From Campylobacteraceae bacterium (GTDB lineage: Bacteria; Campylobacterota; Campylobacteria; Campylobacterales; Sulfurospirillaceae), in the NCBI GenBank assembly GCA_027050775.1, contig JALUBH010000046.1:82410-146409 (forward strand): a stretch of 64,000 nucleotides of DNA, in the 5' to 3' direction. The notes under the pieces were generated by a model that searched no databases, was not told where the DNA came from, and was given only the letters and a program-made list of their open reading frames with translations. The translations under genes and the position numbers were made by a program. Below are positions 52,655 through 61,927 of this stretch, one piece after another; positions within the stretch are counted from its first letter, which is position 1; every line of letters begins with the position of its first letter.

Positions 52655-54368
52655 TATTGGCAAAATACTGAAAAGATTTACACCCTACTATAAAGACTAT
52701 ATAACATATTTTATTTTTGCTGTTATAGGCATGATTTTAGCATCGGGAGGTACGGCTGCATCTGCATATCTCGTAAAACCACTACTAGATAAGATTTTTA
52801 TTGCAAAAGATGAAAACATGCTTTATCTTTTGCCTTATGCCATCATCGCCATATATGCTGCAAAAGGCGCGGGACGATATATACAGGCGTATTTTACAGA
52901 GTATATAGGGCAGGACATCATAAGGCGTTTCAGGAATAAACTTTTAGACAATATACTATCTTTGGATATTGAGTTTTTTCATAGATACAGAGGTGGTGAG
53001 CTGATCAGTAGAAACACAAATGATGTTGAAAGAATCAGACTCGTCGTTTCAAACATAATACCCGAATTTTTTAGAGAAATTTTCACTATCATTGGTTTGG
53101 TTGCAGTTGTGATTTACCAAAGTGGTGAACTGGCATTTTACTCTTTGATTATTTTACCTATGGCTGTATACCCCTTGGGTATATTGGCTAAAAAGATGAA
53201 AAAATTATCAAGAATGTCACAAGAAAAGATATCTGACCTAACCGCAAGACTAAGTGAGATATTTAATAATATAGAGATTGTAAAAGCAAATAATGCCCAA
53301 GAATTTGAACACAATCTTTTCGAGGAAGATAATAAAAAATATTTTAATCTAAATATGAAAAGCGTGAAAGTTACACAACTTGTCAGCCCTCTCATGGAAA
53401 CTCTAGGCTCTATTGGTGTTGCGGTGGTTATCATCGTAGGTGGAAAAGAGGTTATAGAGGGAAGCATGAGTGTTGGTAGCTTCTTCTCCTTTTTGACTGC
53501 TCTTTTTATGCTTTATACCCCTATAAAGAAAATTTCCGGTTTATACAATCGTATGCAAGATGCTGTTGCGGCTAGCGAGAGAATCTTTTATCTGCTAGAT
53601 TTAAAACCAAAAATCAAAAGCGGAAAGAAAAAAGTTCCACAAAATATCAAAAGCATAAGCTATGAAAATGTAGAACTAAAATATAAAGATAAAACTGCAC
53701 TAAAGGATATAAGTTTCAAGGCAGAAAAAGGAAAATTTGTTGCATTTGTCGGAGATAGCGGTGGCGGAAAAACTTCACTCATAAACCTACTTGTGAGATT
53801 TTTTGATCCTACAAATGGAGTGATAAAAATTAACGGTATAGATATAAAAACATTAGATATAAAAGAACTTCGAGATACCATAGCTGTTGTCACACAAAGA
53901 GTCTATATACTAAATGATTCGATAGCTGCAAATGTTGCTTACGGACAGAAGATTGATGAAAGCAGAGTTGTTGAGGCTCTTAAAAAAGCAAATGCCTATG
54001 ATTTCATGGAGAGTTTGCAAGATGGCATATACAGTAAACTAGATGAATTTGGAACAAATCTCTCGGGTGGGCAAAGACAAAGAATAGCTATAGCAAGAGC
54101 TATATATAAAGATCCAAAAATTCTGATTTTTGATGAAGCAACAAGTGCGCTAGATAGTAAAAGCGAACAAAAAATCAGTAAAGCGATAGAAAATTTGATA
54201 AAAGATAAGATAACACTTGTCATAGCCCATAGATTAAGTACCGTTCAAAAAGCAGATAAAATAATCGTCTTAAAACACGGAAAAATTGAGGCTGTAGGTA
54301 GCGATATGGAACTAGAAAATAATTCTGATGAGTATAGAAAGCTAAAAGGTTTGCAAATCAAACTTTAA
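52644..54368 (+). CDS. msbA: MsbA-type ABC exporter
   Basis: A lipid A/multidrug half-transporter of 574 residues. The membrane domain (about 1-325) has six helices; the nucleotide-binding domain (about 335-574) has Walker A GDSGGGKTSL, Q-loop VTQRVYILNDS, signature LSGGQRQRIAIARAI, Walker B ILIFDEATSALDS and switch His in VIAHRLSTV. The position between cysS and pyrD is the same as that of the lipid A flippase in C. jejuni, as I recall. Sequence alone does not exclude a drug exporter. Confidence 0.88.
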   Translation: MNNNIGKILKRFTPYYKDYITYFIFAVIGMILASGGTAASAYLVKPLLDKIFIAKDENMLYLLPYAIIAIYAAKGAGRYIQAYFTEYIGQDIIRRFRNKLLDNILSLDIEFFHRYRGGELISRNTNDVERIRLVVSNIIPEFFREIFTIIGLVAVVIYQSGELAFYSLIILPMAVYPLGILAKKMKKLSRMSQEKISDLTARLSEIFNNIEIVKANNAQEFEHNLFEEDNKKYFNLNMKSVKVTQLVSPLMETLGSIGVAVVIIVGGKEVIEGSMSVGSFFSFLTALFMLYTPIKKISGLYNRMQDAVAASERIFYLLDLKPKIKSGKKKVPQNIKSISYENVELKYKDKTALKDISFKAEKGKFVAFVGDSGGGKTSLINLLVRFFDPTNGVIKINGIDIKTLDIKELRDTIAVVTQRVYILNDSIAANVAYGQKIDESRVVEALKKANAYDFMESLQDGIYSKLDEFGTNLSGGQRQRIAIARAIYKDPKILIFDEATSALDSKSEQKISKAIENLIKDKITLVIAHRLSTVQKADKIIVLKHGKIEAVGSDMELENNSDEYRKLKGLQIKL

Positions 54369-54394
54369 AAACCTGTTTTTTATATTTTTTTTAG

Positions 54395-54400
54395 TATAAT
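54395..54400 (+). promoter_or_regulatory. Promoter -10 for pyrD
   Basis: TATAAT after a long T-tract, 87 bases before the pyrD ATG, in the 118-base gap after msbA. The leader contains no recognisable riboswitch. Confidence 0.45.
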
Positions 54401-54486
54401 AGCTACCTTATAAGTTGACAAAACAGCAGAACTATTGGACGATGTGCTGTATAGTTATTAAGAATTTGACCAGAAAAAGGTTATAT

Positions 54487-55545
54487 ATGCCCACATATGA
54501 AATGTTAAAAAAGATTTTGTTTCTTTTCAGCCCTGAAAATGCACACAATATTGCAGAATTTGTATTTAGATTTTTTTCAAATTATTGCCAATTTATTCCG
54601 TCACTTCTTGTTGACAGATATTTTGTGACTGATAAAATGCTTGAGCAAAAACTTTTTCAGACTACATTCTTAAACCCTGTCGGAATCGCAGCCGGTTTTG
54701 ATAAAAATGCCACTATGATAAAAATGTTAACATCTCTTGGATTTGGACATATAGAATATGGCACGATAACACCTTTGGCACAAAGTGGAAATACAAAACC
54801 AAGGATGTTCAGATACCCAGAGTTTGAAAGTATCCAAAATGCTATGGGTTTTAATAATGATGGTATGGAAAAAATTGCAAAAAGAGTAAGAAAGATATAT
54901 CCCTACACAACTCCACTTGGTGCAAACATAGGCAAAAATAAAAATACAACCGAAGAAAATGCCCTTAAAGATTATAAAATACTAATAGAGACTTTTAAAG
55001 ACTTGTGTGATTACTTGGTGATAAATATATCATCACCAAACACCCCTGGTCTTAGAGATTTGCAAAATGAAATATTTATAGAAGAGCTTTTTGTGATGGC
55101 AAAAGAGATGACAAAAAAACCTATTTTATTAAAAATTGCACCGGATTTAAAAGTAAACGATGCTATAGCCTTGTGCAAAGTAGCACTAAAAAACGGGGCT
55201 GATGGGATTATAGCCACAAATACAACTATAGATTATACTCTTTTGCCTCATTCCAAAGATTTTGGTGGCATAAGCGGAAAAGCATTAAAAGAAAAAAGCT
55301 ATAATCTTTTTAAAGAGTTAGCAAAAGAGTTCTTTGGTAAAACCGTCTTGATTTCGGTCGGAGGAATAGATAGTGCGCATGAAGCTTACAGAAGGATCAA
55401 AGCAGGAGCTAGTTTGGTACAGGTTTACAGTTCTTTTATATTTAAGGGACCAAAGCTACTTAAAGATATAAATGAGGAGATTTTATTAATGATGAAAGAA
55501 GATGGATTCAATCACATAAGTGAAGCTATAGGAAGCGATTTATGA
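54487..55545 (+). CDS. pyrD: Dihydroorotate dehydrogenase (class 2, quinone-linked)
   Basis: Oxidises dihydroorotate to orotate in pyrimidine synthesis, passing electrons to quinone at the membrane. The amphipathic N-terminal helix is followed by NPVGIAAGFDKNATMIK, GFGHIEYGTITPLAQ, RMFRYPEFESIQNAMGFNN, NISSPNTPGLRDLQ with the catalytic Ser, ILLKIAPDL and SVGGIDSAHEAYRRI. I set the start at ATG 54487 (AAAAAGG upstream, 352 residues); the longer frame from 54415 has no support. The stop overlaps the peptidase ATG by 4 bases. Confidence 0.94.
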   Translation: MPTYEMLKKILFLFSPENAHNIAEFVFRFFSNYCQFIPSLLVDRYFVTDKMLEQKLFQTTFLNPVGIAAGFDKNATMIKMLTSLGFGHIEYGTITPLAQSGNTKPRMFRYPEFESIQNAMGFNNDGMEKIAKRVRKIYPYTTPLGANIGKNKNTTEENALKDYKILIETFKDLCDYLVINISSPNTPGLRDLQNEIFIEELFVMAKEMTKKPILLKIAPDLKVNDAIALCKVALKNGADGIIATNTTIDYTLLPHSKDFGGISGKALKEKSYNLFKELAKEFFGKTVLISVGGIDSAHEAYRRIKAGASLVQVYSSFIFKGPKLLKDINEEILLMMKEDGFNHISEAIGSDL

Positions 55546-56849
55546 GACGATTTTTATACATAATTTTTATACTTACAGGAGTTTTAATGGCTAATTCATT
55601 GCCAAAATATTATACAGAGACGTTAGAAAATGGACTACAAGTTGTAGTGATTCCTATGAAAAACGGAAGCGGTGTAATCACAACAGATATCATCTATAAA
55701 GTAGGAAGTAGAAACGAAATAATGGGCAAAAGTGGTATAGCACATATGCTAGAACATATGAATTTTAAATCCACAAAGGATTTAAAAGCCGGTGAGTTTG
55801 ATAGGATAGTTAAAGGATTTGGTGGGGTGGACAATGCCTCAACGGGATTTGATTTTACTCATTATTTTATAAAAAGCTCATCTAAAAATTTAAACAAGTC
55901 CTTAGGGCTTTTTGCAGATATTATGGCAAATCTAAAATTAAGCGATAAAGAGTTTCAACCTGAGAGAAATGTTGTGATGGAAGAGAGACGATGGAGAACA
56001 GATAACTCACCTACAGGATACCTGTATTTTAGACTTTTCAATAATGCTTTTGTATACCATCCTTATCACTGGACTCCTATAGGCTTTAAAGATGATATAA
56101 AAAATTGGACTATTAAAGATATCCGTGAATTTCATAAAATGTTTTACAGACCTCAAAATGCAATAGTTATAGTTGCGGGCGATATAGATCCTAAAATTGT
56201 TTTCAAAGAGGCAAAGGAGCAGTTTGGAAACATAAAAAATCCAAAAGAAAAGATGAGAGTAAACCATCAAATAGAACCTGTACAAGATGGTGCCAAGAGA
56301 ATCGAGATAAAAAAAGACAGCGAAGTACAGATGATAGCCATAGCATACAAGATTCCAGCCTTTAATGACCCGGATCAAGTCGCACTTTCAGCTCTGAGCG
56401 AACTTTTAAGCAGTGGAAAAAGTAGTAAGCTTCAAGAGCTATTGGTAGATAAGAAAAAGATGGTTAATCAAGTGTATGCCTATAATATGGAACAGATTGA
56501 TCCATCTATTTTTTTATTTTTAGCCGTATGTAATCCTGGCGTTGAAGCCAAAGATGTTGAAAAAGAGATTTTAGGACTTATTCAAAAGATAAAAGATGGC
56601 AATATAAGCGAAAAAGAGATAGAAAAAGTAAAAACAAACACAAGGGCAGATTTTATCTTTTCAATGGAAAATTCTTCAAGTCTAGCAAACCTCTTTGGGA
56701 GTTATTTGGCTAGGGGTGATATAAAACCATTGTTAAATTATGAGGATGCAATAAATAAGCTAAAAAAAGAAGATATAATCAAAGTAGCAAAGAAATATCT
56801 TGTAAAAGAACACTCAACTACTGTTATACTTAAAAAGGATACAAAATGA
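55542..56849 (+). CDS. M16-family zinc metallopeptidase
   Basis: A secreted or periplasmic pitrilysin-type protease of 435 residues. A signal peptide (about 1-18, YIIFILTGVLMANS) precedes the M16 N-terminal domain with the inverted zinc motif HMLEHMNF (HxxEH) and the downstream Glu in ERNVVMEERR, and a second M16 domain from about 190. The length is that of the single-chain half that pairs with another M16 subunit, or acts alone. It overlaps pyrD and dapA by 4 bases each. The substrate is unknown. Confidence 0.88.
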   Translation: MRRFLYIIFILTGVLMANSLPKYYTETLENGLQVVVIPMKNGSGVITTDIIYKVGSRNEIMGKSGIAHMLEHMNFKSTKDLKAGEFDRIVKGFGGVDNASTGFDFTHYFIKSSSKNLNKSLGLFADIMANLKLSDKEFQPERNVVMEERRWRTDNSPTGYLYFRLFNNAFVYHPYHWTPIGFKDDIKNWTIKDIREFHKMFYRPQNAIVIVAGDIDPKIVFKEAKEQFGNIKNPKEKMRVNHQIEPVQDGAKRIEIKKDSEVQMIAIAYKIPAFNDPDQVALSALSELLSSGKSSKLQELLVDKKKMVNQVYAYNMEQIDPSIFLFLAVCNPGVEAKDVEKEILGLIQKIKDGNISEKEIEKVKTNTRADFIFSMENSSSLANLFGSYLARGDIKPLLNYEDAINKLKKEDIIKVAKKYLVKEHSTTVILKKDTK

Positions 56850-57739
56850 CAAAAAGTTTAAAAGGGGCAATGACCGCCATTATCACACCTTTTAAAAAAG
56901 GTAAATTAGATGAAGAACAGTATGCAAAACTGATAAAAAGGCAGATAAATAACGATATAGATGTGGTAGTTCCTGTCGGAACGACAGGAGAGAGTGCTAC
57001 TCTGAACCATGAAGAACATAGAAGATGTATTGAAATATCAGTTGATATTTGCAAAGGCACAAATACAAAAGTCATCGCAGGAGCGGGAAGCAACGCCACA
57101 CACGAAGCCATAGATTTAGCAAAATTTGCACAAAAAAATGGAGCTGACGGTATTTTGTCTGTAACTCCTTACTATAATAAACCTATGCAAGAAGGTTTGT
57201 ATCAACATTACAAAGCTTTGGCCAACAGTATAGATATACCTGTTTTGCTATACAATGTACCTGGCCGTACAGCTTGTGATTTGCTTCCTGAGACTGTTTA
57301 TAGACTCTTTAACGATTGTGAAAATATATATGGCGTAAAAGAAGCAACAGGTTCTATAGAAAGATGCGTTGATTTACTGGCTCATGAGCCAAATCTTGCC
57401 GTTATCAGTGGGGATGATGCTATTAACTATCCTATCCTTTCAAATGGCGGAAGCGGTGTTATATCTGTCACATCAAATTTATTACCTGATCAAACATCAA
57501 AGCTTACTCATTTGGCATTAGAGGGCGATTTCCATGGAGCAAAAGCCATAAATGATGCGCTATATGAGATAAATAAAGCACTATTTTGCGAAAGTAATCC
57601 CATACCGATAAAGGCTGCAATGTACATTGCAGGACTTATTGATGTGCTAGAGTATAGACTGCCTTTGACACAACTTAGTAGTGAACATATGAAAAAACTA
57701 GAAGAAGTGCTAAAAAAATACGATATAAAGGGTTTTTAA
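56846..57739 (+). CDS. dapA: 4-hydroxy-tetrahydrodipicolinate synthase
   Basis: Condenses pyruvate with aspartate semialdehyde in lysine and diaminopimelate synthesis. The TIM barrel shows AMTAIITPFKKGKLDEEQ, VPVGTTGESATLNHEEH, GAGSNATHEAI, SVTPYYNKPMQEGLYQHY with the catalytic Tyr, VLLYNVPGRTACDL, and the Schiff-base Lys in VKEATGSIERC. 297 residues. Diaminopimelate is a component of the peptidoglycan made by the other genes of this block. Start overlaps the peptidase stop; the next gene begins 2 bases on. Confidence 0.96.
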   Translation: MTKSLKGAMTAIITPFKKGKLDEEQYAKLIKRQINNDIDVVVPVGTTGESATLNHEEHRRCIEISVDICKGTNTKVIAGAGSNATHEAIDLAKFAQKNGADGILSVTPYYNKPMQEGLYQHYKALANSIDIPVLLYNVPGRTACDLLPETVYRLFNDCENIYGVKEATGSIERCVDLLAHEPNLAVISGDDAINYPILSNGGSGVISVTSNLLPDQTSKLTHLALEGDFHGAKAINDALYEINKALFCESNPIPIKAAMYIAGLIDVLEYRLPLTQLSSEHMKKLEEVLKKYDIKGF

Positions 57740-57741
57740 GT

Positions 57742-58524
57742 ATGAAATTTTCTGATATAGAGGGTAAGACACTTGTTATTAGTGGAGGAACTAGAGGGAT
57801 TGGTAAAGCAATCGTACTTGAGTTTGCAAAAAATGGCGCAAACATAGCATTTACATATAATTCAAACGAAGAATTAGCAAAGAAACAGGCAAAAAAACTA
57901 GAAAAAGAGTATGGAATAAAAGCCAAAGTCTATGCCTTAAATATACTTGAGCCCTTGACTTACAAAGAACTTTTTAAAGAGATAGACAAAGATTTTGATA
58001 GGATTGATTTTTTTATATCAAATGCTATTATATCGGGACGCGCCGTTGTAGGTGGATATACTAAATTTATGAGACTTAAACCTAGAGGGATTAACAATAT
58101 CTTTACTGCAACAGTAAATGCCTTTGTAGTTGGGGCTCAAGAGGCAGCAAAGAGAATGGAAAAAGTGGGTAGAGGCAGTATTATATCTCTTTCATCTACA
58201 GGAAATAGAGTTTTTATAGAGAATTATGCGGGTCATGGCACTGCAAAAGCTGCAGTTGAAACTATGGTCAGATATGCAGCAACCGAGTTAGGAGAATTGG
58301 GTATAAGAGTCAATGCCATAAGTGGAGGACCAATAGAGACAGATGCACTGAGAGCCTTTACAAACTATGAAGAAGTAAAAGCAAAAACTGCCGAATTATC
58401 ACCATTAAATCGTATGGGAAAACCTGAAGATATGGCTGGTGCAGCCCTATTTTTATGTTCAGACAAGGCATCTTGGATAACCGGGCATACACTTTTGATA
58501 GACGGTGGTACAACATTTAAATGA
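57742..58524 (+). CDS. FabL-type enoyl-ACP reductase (SDR family)
   Basis: An NAD(P)H short-chain dehydrogenase that probably reduces enoyl-ACP in fatty acid elongation. The glycine motif VISGGTRGIGKAI is at residues 12-24; the catalytic pair is a Tyr-x6-Lys in NYAGHGTAKAAVE rather than the common Tyr-x3-Lys, which marks FabI/FabL enoyl reductases. C-terminal GHTLLIDGGTTFK is standard. 260 residues. In C. jejuni the equivalent gene also follows dapA, as I recall. An ordinary 3-oxoacyl reductase is the alternative. It overlaps pgsA by 4 bases. Confidence 0.82.
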   Translation: MKFSDIEGKTLVISGGTRGIGKAIVLEFAKNGANIAFTYNSNEELAKKQAKKLEKEYGIKAKVYALNILEPLTYKELFKEIDKDFDRIDFFISNAIISGRAVVGGYTKFMRLKPRGINNIFTATVNAFVVGAQEAAKRMEKVGRGSIISLSSTGNRVFIENYAGHGTAKAAVETMVRYAATELGELGIRVNAISGGPIETDALRAFTNYEEVKAKTAELSPLNRMGKPEDMAGAALFLCSDKASWITGHTLLIDGGTTFK

Positions 58525-59066
58525 TACTTAATCTTCCAAATATTTTAGCATTTCTTCGGATTGCTATGGCTCCTTTGATGTACTGGTTTTTAGTAGACAG
58601 AGATAGCTCGATATTTAGCAATATAGATGTATCTTGGCTAGATTATTTTGCTGCACTTTTATTTGTACTGGCAAGTATAACAGATTTTTTTGATGGTTTT
58701 ATAGCTAGAGAGTGGAACCAAAAAACAGAGCTTGGAGCCATCTTGGACCCATTGGCTGACAAAATGTTAGTACTTGCTGCATTTTTAGGACTTATGGTTA
58801 TGGATAGAGCAAACCCTTGGGCTATATATCTTATATTGACAAGAGAGTTTTTCATAACAGGAATCAGAGTGGCAAGCGCAAGCAAAGGTTACAGTGTCTC
58901 AGCATCTATGGCAGGAAAAGTCAAAACAGTAGCACAAATGTTTGCGATAGGTTTCTTGATAATGAATTGGCCTTTTGCAAATACTCTTCTTTGGTTGGCA
59001 GTATTTTTGACCCTATATTCAGGTTTTGAATATGTATCCGGATATATCAAAAAGGCAAGCAACTGA
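58521..59066 (+). CDS. pgsA: CDP-diacylglycerol-glycerol-3-phosphate 3-phosphatidyltransferase
   Basis: Makes phosphatidylglycerol phosphate in the inner membrane. The CDP-alcohol phosphatidyltransferase signature is complete: DGFIAREWNQKTELGAILD then PLADK, giving DG-x2-AR-x8-G-x3-D-x3-D. About five or six membrane helices in 181 residues. Length normal. The stop overlaps the rseP start (TGATG). Confidence 0.95.
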   Translation: MILNLPNILAFLRIAMAPLMYWFLVDRDSSIFSNIDVSWLDYFAALLFVLASITDFFDGFIAREWNQKTELGAILDPLADKMLVLAAFLGLMVMDRANPWAIYLILTREFFITGIRVASASKGYSVSASMAGKVKTVAQMFAIGFLIMNWPFANTLLWLAVFLTLYSGFEYVSGYIKKASN

Positions 59067-60124
59067 TGGGTACTTTAATTTCACTTTTAGTTCTCTCTTT
59101 TTTGATATTTTTTCATGAACTAGGACACTTTTTGGCTGCAAGATTTTTTGGTGTAAAAGTAGAAGTTTTTAGCATAGGATTTGGAAAAAAAATATATACA
59201 AAAGTATATGGTGATACACAGTATGCTTTGAGCTTGATTCCACTTGGCGGATATGTACAAATGAAGGGTCAAGATGATATGGATCCAACAAAAGTCTCTC
59301 AAGACAAAGACAGCTATAATGTCAAAAAACCTTGGCAGAGAATTATAATTTTACTTGCAGGCCCATTTGCTAATTTTCTTTTGGCATTTTTATTATATAT
59401 AGCCATAGGAAATATCGGGATAAATAAATTTGCCCCCATAATTGGTCAAGTATCCAAGGACTCCCCAGCCTCTATGAGCAATATAAAAAGTGGTGATAAA
59501 ATTCTCTCCATAAATGGCTTAGAGATTAAAACTTGGGATGATTTAAGCAATAAAATAAAAAAAAGCAGAGATACTCTACTTTTTAAAATCCAAAGAGCTA
59601 ACAAGATATTGCGAATCACAATAGTACCAAAAATCCACACATATAAAAATATGTTTGGAGAGACTTTGAAAAAAAAGATGGTTGGAATATCACCAAATGG
59701 TAAAACTATTTTGGTTAAATACACGCTAATGCAAAGCATACCTTTTGCACTAGAAGAGACAAAAAATGCGACTACTATGATAGTGAAAAGCTTGCAAAAG
59801 TTAATAGAAGGCGTAGTTCCCGCAAAAGATTTAGGTGGGATCGTCTCAATAGTGCAAGTTACAGCAAAAGCAAGTGCAATAGGTATAGCGGCTCTTTTTG
59901 GATTAACAGCTCTCATTTCGGTCAATTTAGGTGTTTTAAATCTACTACCCATACCTGCGCTTGACGGCGGACATATAATGTTTAATTTATATGAAATGCT
60001 TACAAAAAAGGCACCAAGTGAGAGAGTATTGTATTATCTAACCTTGGGAGGATGGGTATTTTTACTTTCGCTGATGGCTTTTACGATATTTAATGATATA
60101 TATAGAATTGTAGGAGGAAATTGA
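59066..60124 (+). CDS. rseP: Site-2 (M50) zinc metalloprotease RseP
   Basis: A membrane protease that cleaves transmembrane substrates inside the bilayer. The first helix bears the zinc motif FFHELGHFLAARFFGVKVE (HExxH), a PDZ domain (about 120-200) contains DSPASMSNIKSGDKILSING, and the third motif is LNLLPIPALDGGHIMF. 352 residues with four helices. In this phylum the anti-sigma substrate is not evident. The gene begins at the pgsA stop and ends at the yggS start (TGATG). Confidence 0.93.
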   Translation: MGTLISLLVLSFLIFFHELGHFLAARFFGVKVEVFSIGFGKKIYTKVYGDTQYALSLIPLGGYVQMKGQDDMDPTKVSQDKDSYNVKKPWQRIIILLAGPFANFLLAFLLYIAIGNIGINKFAPIIGQVSKDSPASMSNIKSGDKILSINGLEIKTWDDLSNKIKKSRDTLLFKIQRANKILRITIVPKIHTYKNMFGETLKKKMVGISPNGKTILVKYTLMQSIPFALEETKNATTMIVKSLQKLIEGVVPAKDLGGIVSIVQVTAKASAIGIAALFGLTALISVNLGVLNLLPIPALDGGHIMFNLYEMLTKKAPSERVLYYLTLGGWVFLLSLMAFTIFNDIYRIVGGN

Positions 60125-60801
60125 TGTCAATTTTAAATTATGAGAAAAGATATGATGAGATACTGACAAACATAGAGAAAGTACGCGTAAGTGTAAACCA
60201 ACACCAGATAATCAAGATAGTAGCCGTCAGTAAATCTGTAGAGTCAAGAGAGATATCTGAGATGTATAACATAGGTCAAAGAGCATTTGGAGAAAACAAG
60301 GTTCAGGCTCTTAAACAAAAAACTATTGAGTTAGAAAGCTTACCAATTGAGTGGCACTTTATCGGAAGACTTCAAACAAACAAAATAAATGCTCTCATAG
60401 ATTTAAACCCTAGCCTTATGCACTCTTGCAGTTCACTAGAGCTAGCAAAAGAGATAGATAAAAGATTAAAGATTAAAGGCAGAACACTAGATGCACTTTT
60501 GCAGATAAATAGTGCAAAAGAAGAACAAAAAGCAGGTGTTATGCCTGAAACCGCATTAGATATATATGATGAAATAATCTCTACATGTAGCAATATAAAT
60601 TTAAAAGGCGTAATGAGTATAGGTGCCTATACAGATAAGCAAAAAGTGATAAAAGAGAGTTTTGAGAAAACTTATGCTATTTATGAAGAGTTAAAAACTA
60701 GGGATGCAAAATATTGCTCTATGGGAATGAGTAGTGACTATGAGCTAGCTGTAGAGTGTGGGGCAAATATGCTTCGTATCGGTTCAATATTATTTCACTA
60801 A
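60124..60801 (+). CDS. YggS-family PLP homeostasis protein
   Basis: YggS/PLPBP binds pyridoxal phosphate and balances free B6 and amino acid pools. The alanine-racemase-like barrel shows IVAVSKSVESREI with the PLP Lys, FGENKVQALKQK, EWHFIGRLQTNKIN and LSMGMSSDYELAVE-type MGMSSDYELAVECGANMLRIG. I use the ATG at 60124 with GGAGG 7 bases before, not the TTG one codon earlier. 225 residues. It ends 38 bases before serC, and contains one copy of the iterated palindrome. Its B6 link to pdxJ and pdxA is functional, not positional. Confidence 0.92.
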   Translation: MSILNYEKRYDEILTNIEKVRVSVNQHQIIKIVAVSKSVESREISEMYNIGQRAFGENKVQALKQKTIELESLPIEWHFIGRLQTNKINALIDLNPSLMHSCSSLELAKEIDKRLKIKGRTLDALLQINSAKEEQKAGVMPETALDIYDEIISTCSNINLKGVMSIGAYTDKQKVIKESFEKTYAIYEELKTRDAKYCSMGMSSDYELAVECGANMLRIGSILFH

Positions 60802-60839
60802 AATAAAAATTTAAAAGTCAATGACTAGGAGGAAAACAG

Positions 60840-61919
60840 ATGAAAAGAGCTTATAATTTTGGTGCAGGTCCATCCGCTATACCAACAGAAGTTTTAGAAA
60901 TTGCGCAAAAAGAACTATTGGACTATAAAGAGAGTGGAATTTCAATTATGGAGGCCTCTCACCGTTCAAAACTATATGACAGTGTACACACAAGTGCCAT
61001 AAAACACATAAGAGAACTATATAAATTGCCTGACGATTTTGAAGTATTGTTTTTGCAAGGTGGAGCATCTATGCAATTTGCGATGGTACCTATGAATCTT
61101 TATAAAGGCGGATGCGTACAGTATGTAAATACAGGAGTATGGTCAAAAAAAGCAATAAAAGAGGCAAAAATACAAGGAATCACACCACAAATAGTTGCTA
61201 CTTCCGAGGCTAGTAACTTTGACTCCATCCCAAAAATAAATTTTGATGATGATTGTGATTATACCTACATAACATCTAACAATACGATTTATGGTACACA
61301 ATACAAAGAGTTTCCACGAACTTCATCACCTCTAGTAGTAGATGCTTCAAGTGATCTTTTCTCTTATACAATAGACTGGGATAGAGTTGATATGCTTTTT
61401 GGAGGCGCTCAAAAAAATGCAGGACTATCTGGAATAACTATAGTAATTATCAGAAAAAATCTCTTGAATAGAGTTAAAGATAGTGTTCCAACTATGCTTA
61501 GGTACAAAACTTATGCAGAGTCTAACTCTTTGTTCAATACCCCTCCTGTATTTAGTATATACATACTAAATCTTGTACTAGAATGGATAGAAAGCAAAGG
61601 TGGTATAGAGGCAATAGATAGGTTAAACAAAGCAAAAGCCAAAATTTTATATGACACTATTGATAATAGTCAAGGTTTTTATATGTGTCACGCAAAAAAA
61701 GACTCAAGAAGCCTCATGAATGTATCTTTTAATATCAAAAACAAAAATTCTCAATTAGAAACCGAGCTTCTCAAAGAGGCTGAAACTGCAAATATGATAG
61801 GACTAAAAGGTCACAGAAGTATAGGCGGACTTAGGGCTTCTATATATAATGCCATGACTCTTGAAGGTGTTGAAGCTTTGGCAAAACTTATGCAGGATTT
61901 TGCAAAGAAACATGCTTAG
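60840..61919 (+). CDS. serC: Phosphoserine aminotransferase
   Basis: Converts phosphohydroxypyruvate to phosphoserine, and in some bacteria acts before PdxA in B6 synthesis. The 359 residues have YNFGAGPSAIPTEVLEIA at the N-terminus, VLFLQGGASMQFAMVP, NTGVWSKKAIKEA, TSNNTIYGTQYKEFP, DASSDLFSYTIDW, the PLP Lys in FGGAQKNAGLSGIT, and the C-terminal GHRSIGGLRASIYNA. AGGAGG lies 8 bases before the ATG. The upstream step enzyme, serA, is broken just downstream, so the gene must rely on another SerA copy if the pathway works. Confidence 0.96.
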   Translation: MKRAYNFGAGPSAIPTEVLEIAQKELLDYKESGISIMEASHRSKLYDSVHTSAIKHIRELYKLPDDFEVLFLQGGASMQFAMVPMNLYKGGCVQYVNTGVWSKKAIKEAKIQGITPQIVATSEASNFDSIPKINFDDDCDYTYITSNNTIYGTQYKEFPRTSSPLVVDASSDLFSYTIDWDRVDMLFGGAQKNAGLSGITIVIIRKNLLNRVKDSVPTMLRYKTYAESNSLFNTPPVFSIYILNLVLEWIESKGGIEAIDRLNKAKAKILYDTIDNSQGFYMCHAKKDSRSLMNVSFNIKNKNSQLETELLKEAETANMIGLKGHRSIGGLRASIYNAMTLEGVEALAKLMQDFAKKHA

Positions 61920-61927
61920 GAGAAAAA

